Source of the DNA: Zarea fungicola
Lineage: Eukaryota; Ascomycota; Sordariomycetes; Hypocreales; Cordycipitaceae
Direction of reading: 5' to 3'
DNA: 64,000 nt
Assembly: GCA_900169235.1 (NCBI GenBank)
Contig: FWCC01000270.1
Location: forward strand, 1-64,000
In this document: positions 62,040 to 64,000 of the stretch, piece by piece
Numbering within the stretch: the first letter of the stretch is position 1
How the letters are laid out: every line of letters starts with the position of its first letter
The notes under the pieces: model-generated
What the model was told of the DNA's origin: nothing
Database searches by the model: none
What the model saw: the letters and a program-made list of their open reading frames with translations, nothing else
Translations under genes and position numbers: made by a program

Positions 62040-64000
62040 AAACTTGTATAGAGCTTCTTAGGCATTTATATTTAATATAATATAAATATTAGATAAATCT
62101 AGAGCTATTGCTGTGGCTGCTACTTATGCCTATCTCTTAGGTAAGACTGTTACACGCATAACTTATGGGAACCCTGCCCTTCCTTATAGGATGACTATCT
62201 ATAAGGTGGCTCATTTACACTATGCTATTAAGCCCCTAATAAAGAAATATATCTATTTATTAAAATCTAGGAAGAAGCTTCCTTCTTCTAGTAATAAGGG
62301 TAGTTATTTACCTGCTCTAATGGATAGTAAAGAGTATGCTTTAGTTACCTTTATCTAAGGTATTGAAAAAAGTGTATTTGCTATTATTGAGCGTTGTATT
62401 TATAACTATGCTAGTTTTCTATAAAAATATTATATTGAAGGCCCTTAACTTAAGGTCTTATAGGCCTAGGTTCAAAGGTTTAAATAGCGCTATCTAGAGT
62501 TATAGTATAAGAGTCTAAAGGTCAAGGAAGTCATTAGGGCCGGGGTAGAGCTCAATCTCTCTAGCCTAGAAGCCTGGTACTAGGAGTTTAAGGCTATTGT
62601 TAATGAGTTATATATAAATTTTGTAAATCTTTGGAATTTTAATGAAATACCTCTCTAGCTAGACTAGGCAGATAGTAGCATAAGGATATTCTTAACCTAG
62701 ATGAAGAAGAATACTTGACTTATAATATTCTAATTAGGGAATAAGGAATCGCTTATATCTATCGATATAGTTAGTATAGGAGGAAAATCTATACCTTCCT
62801 TCCTTATCCTTATAGTAAAAGTTATTTTAGAGGAATATGCTATAGCTACTATTAATAAGAGCGTTATCTTAATGTCTATATTATTAGGTTTTAATAATGC
62901 TTATAGAGCCTAGCAATAGCTATAGTATTTTAATTATTACTTATTTATTTAAAGTGATGATTTTTATGGCTTTTTAATTAAGGCTTGGTTTAGGTATACT
63001 CTTAATATTATATAGGAAAGATAAAGCTATGAGGTAGTAAATATCGCCTTATAGAAGATATAGAAAGTAATGCTAGTATTTTGAATGCTTATTATAGATG
63101 GATTTTCTGCCTATAAAGACCTTGATTTTATATGGTATTATTATATATTTAATATTATCCCTTTCTGCCTGCCTTTATATATTAGCCATCTAATGTAGCC
63201 TCTTAATGTTAAAGTTTACTAGTATCTTAAAAGGGAATAATGGGCAGCCTTAGGGGATTTTATTTAAGCTAGCGGTATATAGATCTTATAATATGATTTC
63301 TTAAACTAGTGGAATAGGCTCTATAAGGCAGTATTTAAAGCATGCTATATATATGCCGGATTTAAGAAGGCGGGACTAATGTTAATAGATCGGGAAGCTA
63401 TATTAGGGCCTCTTTATTAGGCTGTAAAGTATCTAGAAGAGCCCTTATTCCCTAAGATCCTCTAGAGCTAAGCTATTATACTATGCAAGGCCAAAAGGGA
63501 CCTTACTATAATATAGAAGCAGTGAAAGTTAGATATCTTAAGTAGCCTTATAAGAGTAACTATCTTATATGCTAAGGCCTGTCTTGACCTAGCTATTATT
63601 ATATAATTAGCCTAAAAGCATATTATTTAATTATAATAAGAACGCTTAGCTCTAGTGGCTTACTGCGCTTAAACTCGCCGTTAAATTCAGGTTAATAATA
63701 GGGCCTTTATTATAAAGGAATTATATGAGAAAGTTACTATATGAGCTTATAAGGACTAAAATAAGGAAGTAATAAAGTAAAAGTGTAAGTAAGAAGATCT
63801 TTTCTATTAACTTTAAAAAGAAGCATTAGATGAGAAAAGGGAGATTAAAAGGCCATAGATCTACAGCTAGATAGCAGTAGTAAAGTCATAAGTAGTTAGA
63901 GTAGTTAAAAATAGTATTCTTTTATAAGAAAATTGCAATTAAGTAATTCTAAAAGAGGATAAGGTGGCTATTATAAAATTATAGGAAATATAGAAAAAGG
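62040..64000 (+). mobile_element. Degenerate Fot1/Pogo-type (DDE) transposon, RIP-like decay, truncated by window end
   Basis: Although full of stops, the plus strand still shows Pogo-family transposase blocks. These include LGNKESL then GGKSIPSFLIL (about 62738-62815), IIDGFSAYKDLDFIWYY (about 63095-63145), and NIIPFCLPLYISHLM then PLNV (to about 63210). AGFKKAGLMLIDREAI follows at about 63357. The expected DGH-SH catalytic Asp region is recognisable. Several stops are TAG exactly where the family has Gln (SHLLQPLDV, VYQ-LK), so they are CAG-to-TAG changes, the mark of RIP. The very high TA content of the whole tail agrees. The left boundary may be near 61.9-62.1 kb and the right end is outside. 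An open frame at 62113-62358 is part of the decayed element. Confidence 0.75.

Noticed and set aside
1..64000. CRISPR arrays, rRNA genes or bacterial operons
   Set aside because: No direct-repeat/spacer pattern or rRNA-like sequence was seen, and gene structure is clearly eukaryotic.

Overview
The window reads as nuclear DNA of a filamentous ascomycete, most likely a Sordariomycete and probably Hypocreales. Genes carry short introns of about 46-99 bp with GTANGT donors and CTAAC-type branch sites. Genes are spaced by CT-rich leaders. The homologues recognised are a SIN scaffold, Mtr4, Ima1, Dsc3, Kcs1, Alg14, mS23 and Cox8. AT-rich segments carry transposon debris with CAG-to-TAG changes of the kind left by repeat-induced point mutation (RIP). 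The species call is inference.

Layout. 1.4-13.3 kb is a housekeeping block: a Cdc11/Nud1-type LRR scaffold (-), COX8 (+), a mitochondrial PPR protein (-), mitoribosomal mS23 (+) and ALG14 (-). 13.3-19.3 kb is an AT-rich island with four small secreted cysteine-containing proteins arranged as a mirror image: family 1 (-), family 2 (+), a transposon relic, family 2 (-), family 1 (+). The family 2 genes are invisible to a plain ORF scan, because each has four exons including a 5-nucleotide third exon. I consider this inverted two-gene cassette the most interesting object in the window.

19.3-28.3 kb holds a Rho-like GTPase interrupted by an in-frame TAG, a FAD-dependent oxidoreductase and the inositol hexakisphosphate kinase KCS1. 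A long region without a recognisable gene follows (28.3-32.7 kb). 32.7-36.2 kb is a large disordered nuclear-type protein. 37.0-37.8 kb has fragments of an unresolved minus-strand gene. 38.2-45.7 kb is another housekeeping block: MTR4, DSC3 and IMA1.

46.4-53.9 kb looks lineage-specific. Two paralogous proteins sharing a PDFGTREED motif and HMG-like C-terminal modules flank a small Cys-rich protein and an HNH-like protein whose first catalytic His is Gln. 54-58 kb has no supported gene. 58.0-59.0 kb encodes a Siw14-type phosphatase, which would act on the product of KCS1. After a further gene-poor stretch, the last 2 kb is a heavily mutated Fot1/Pogo-type transposon running off the edge.
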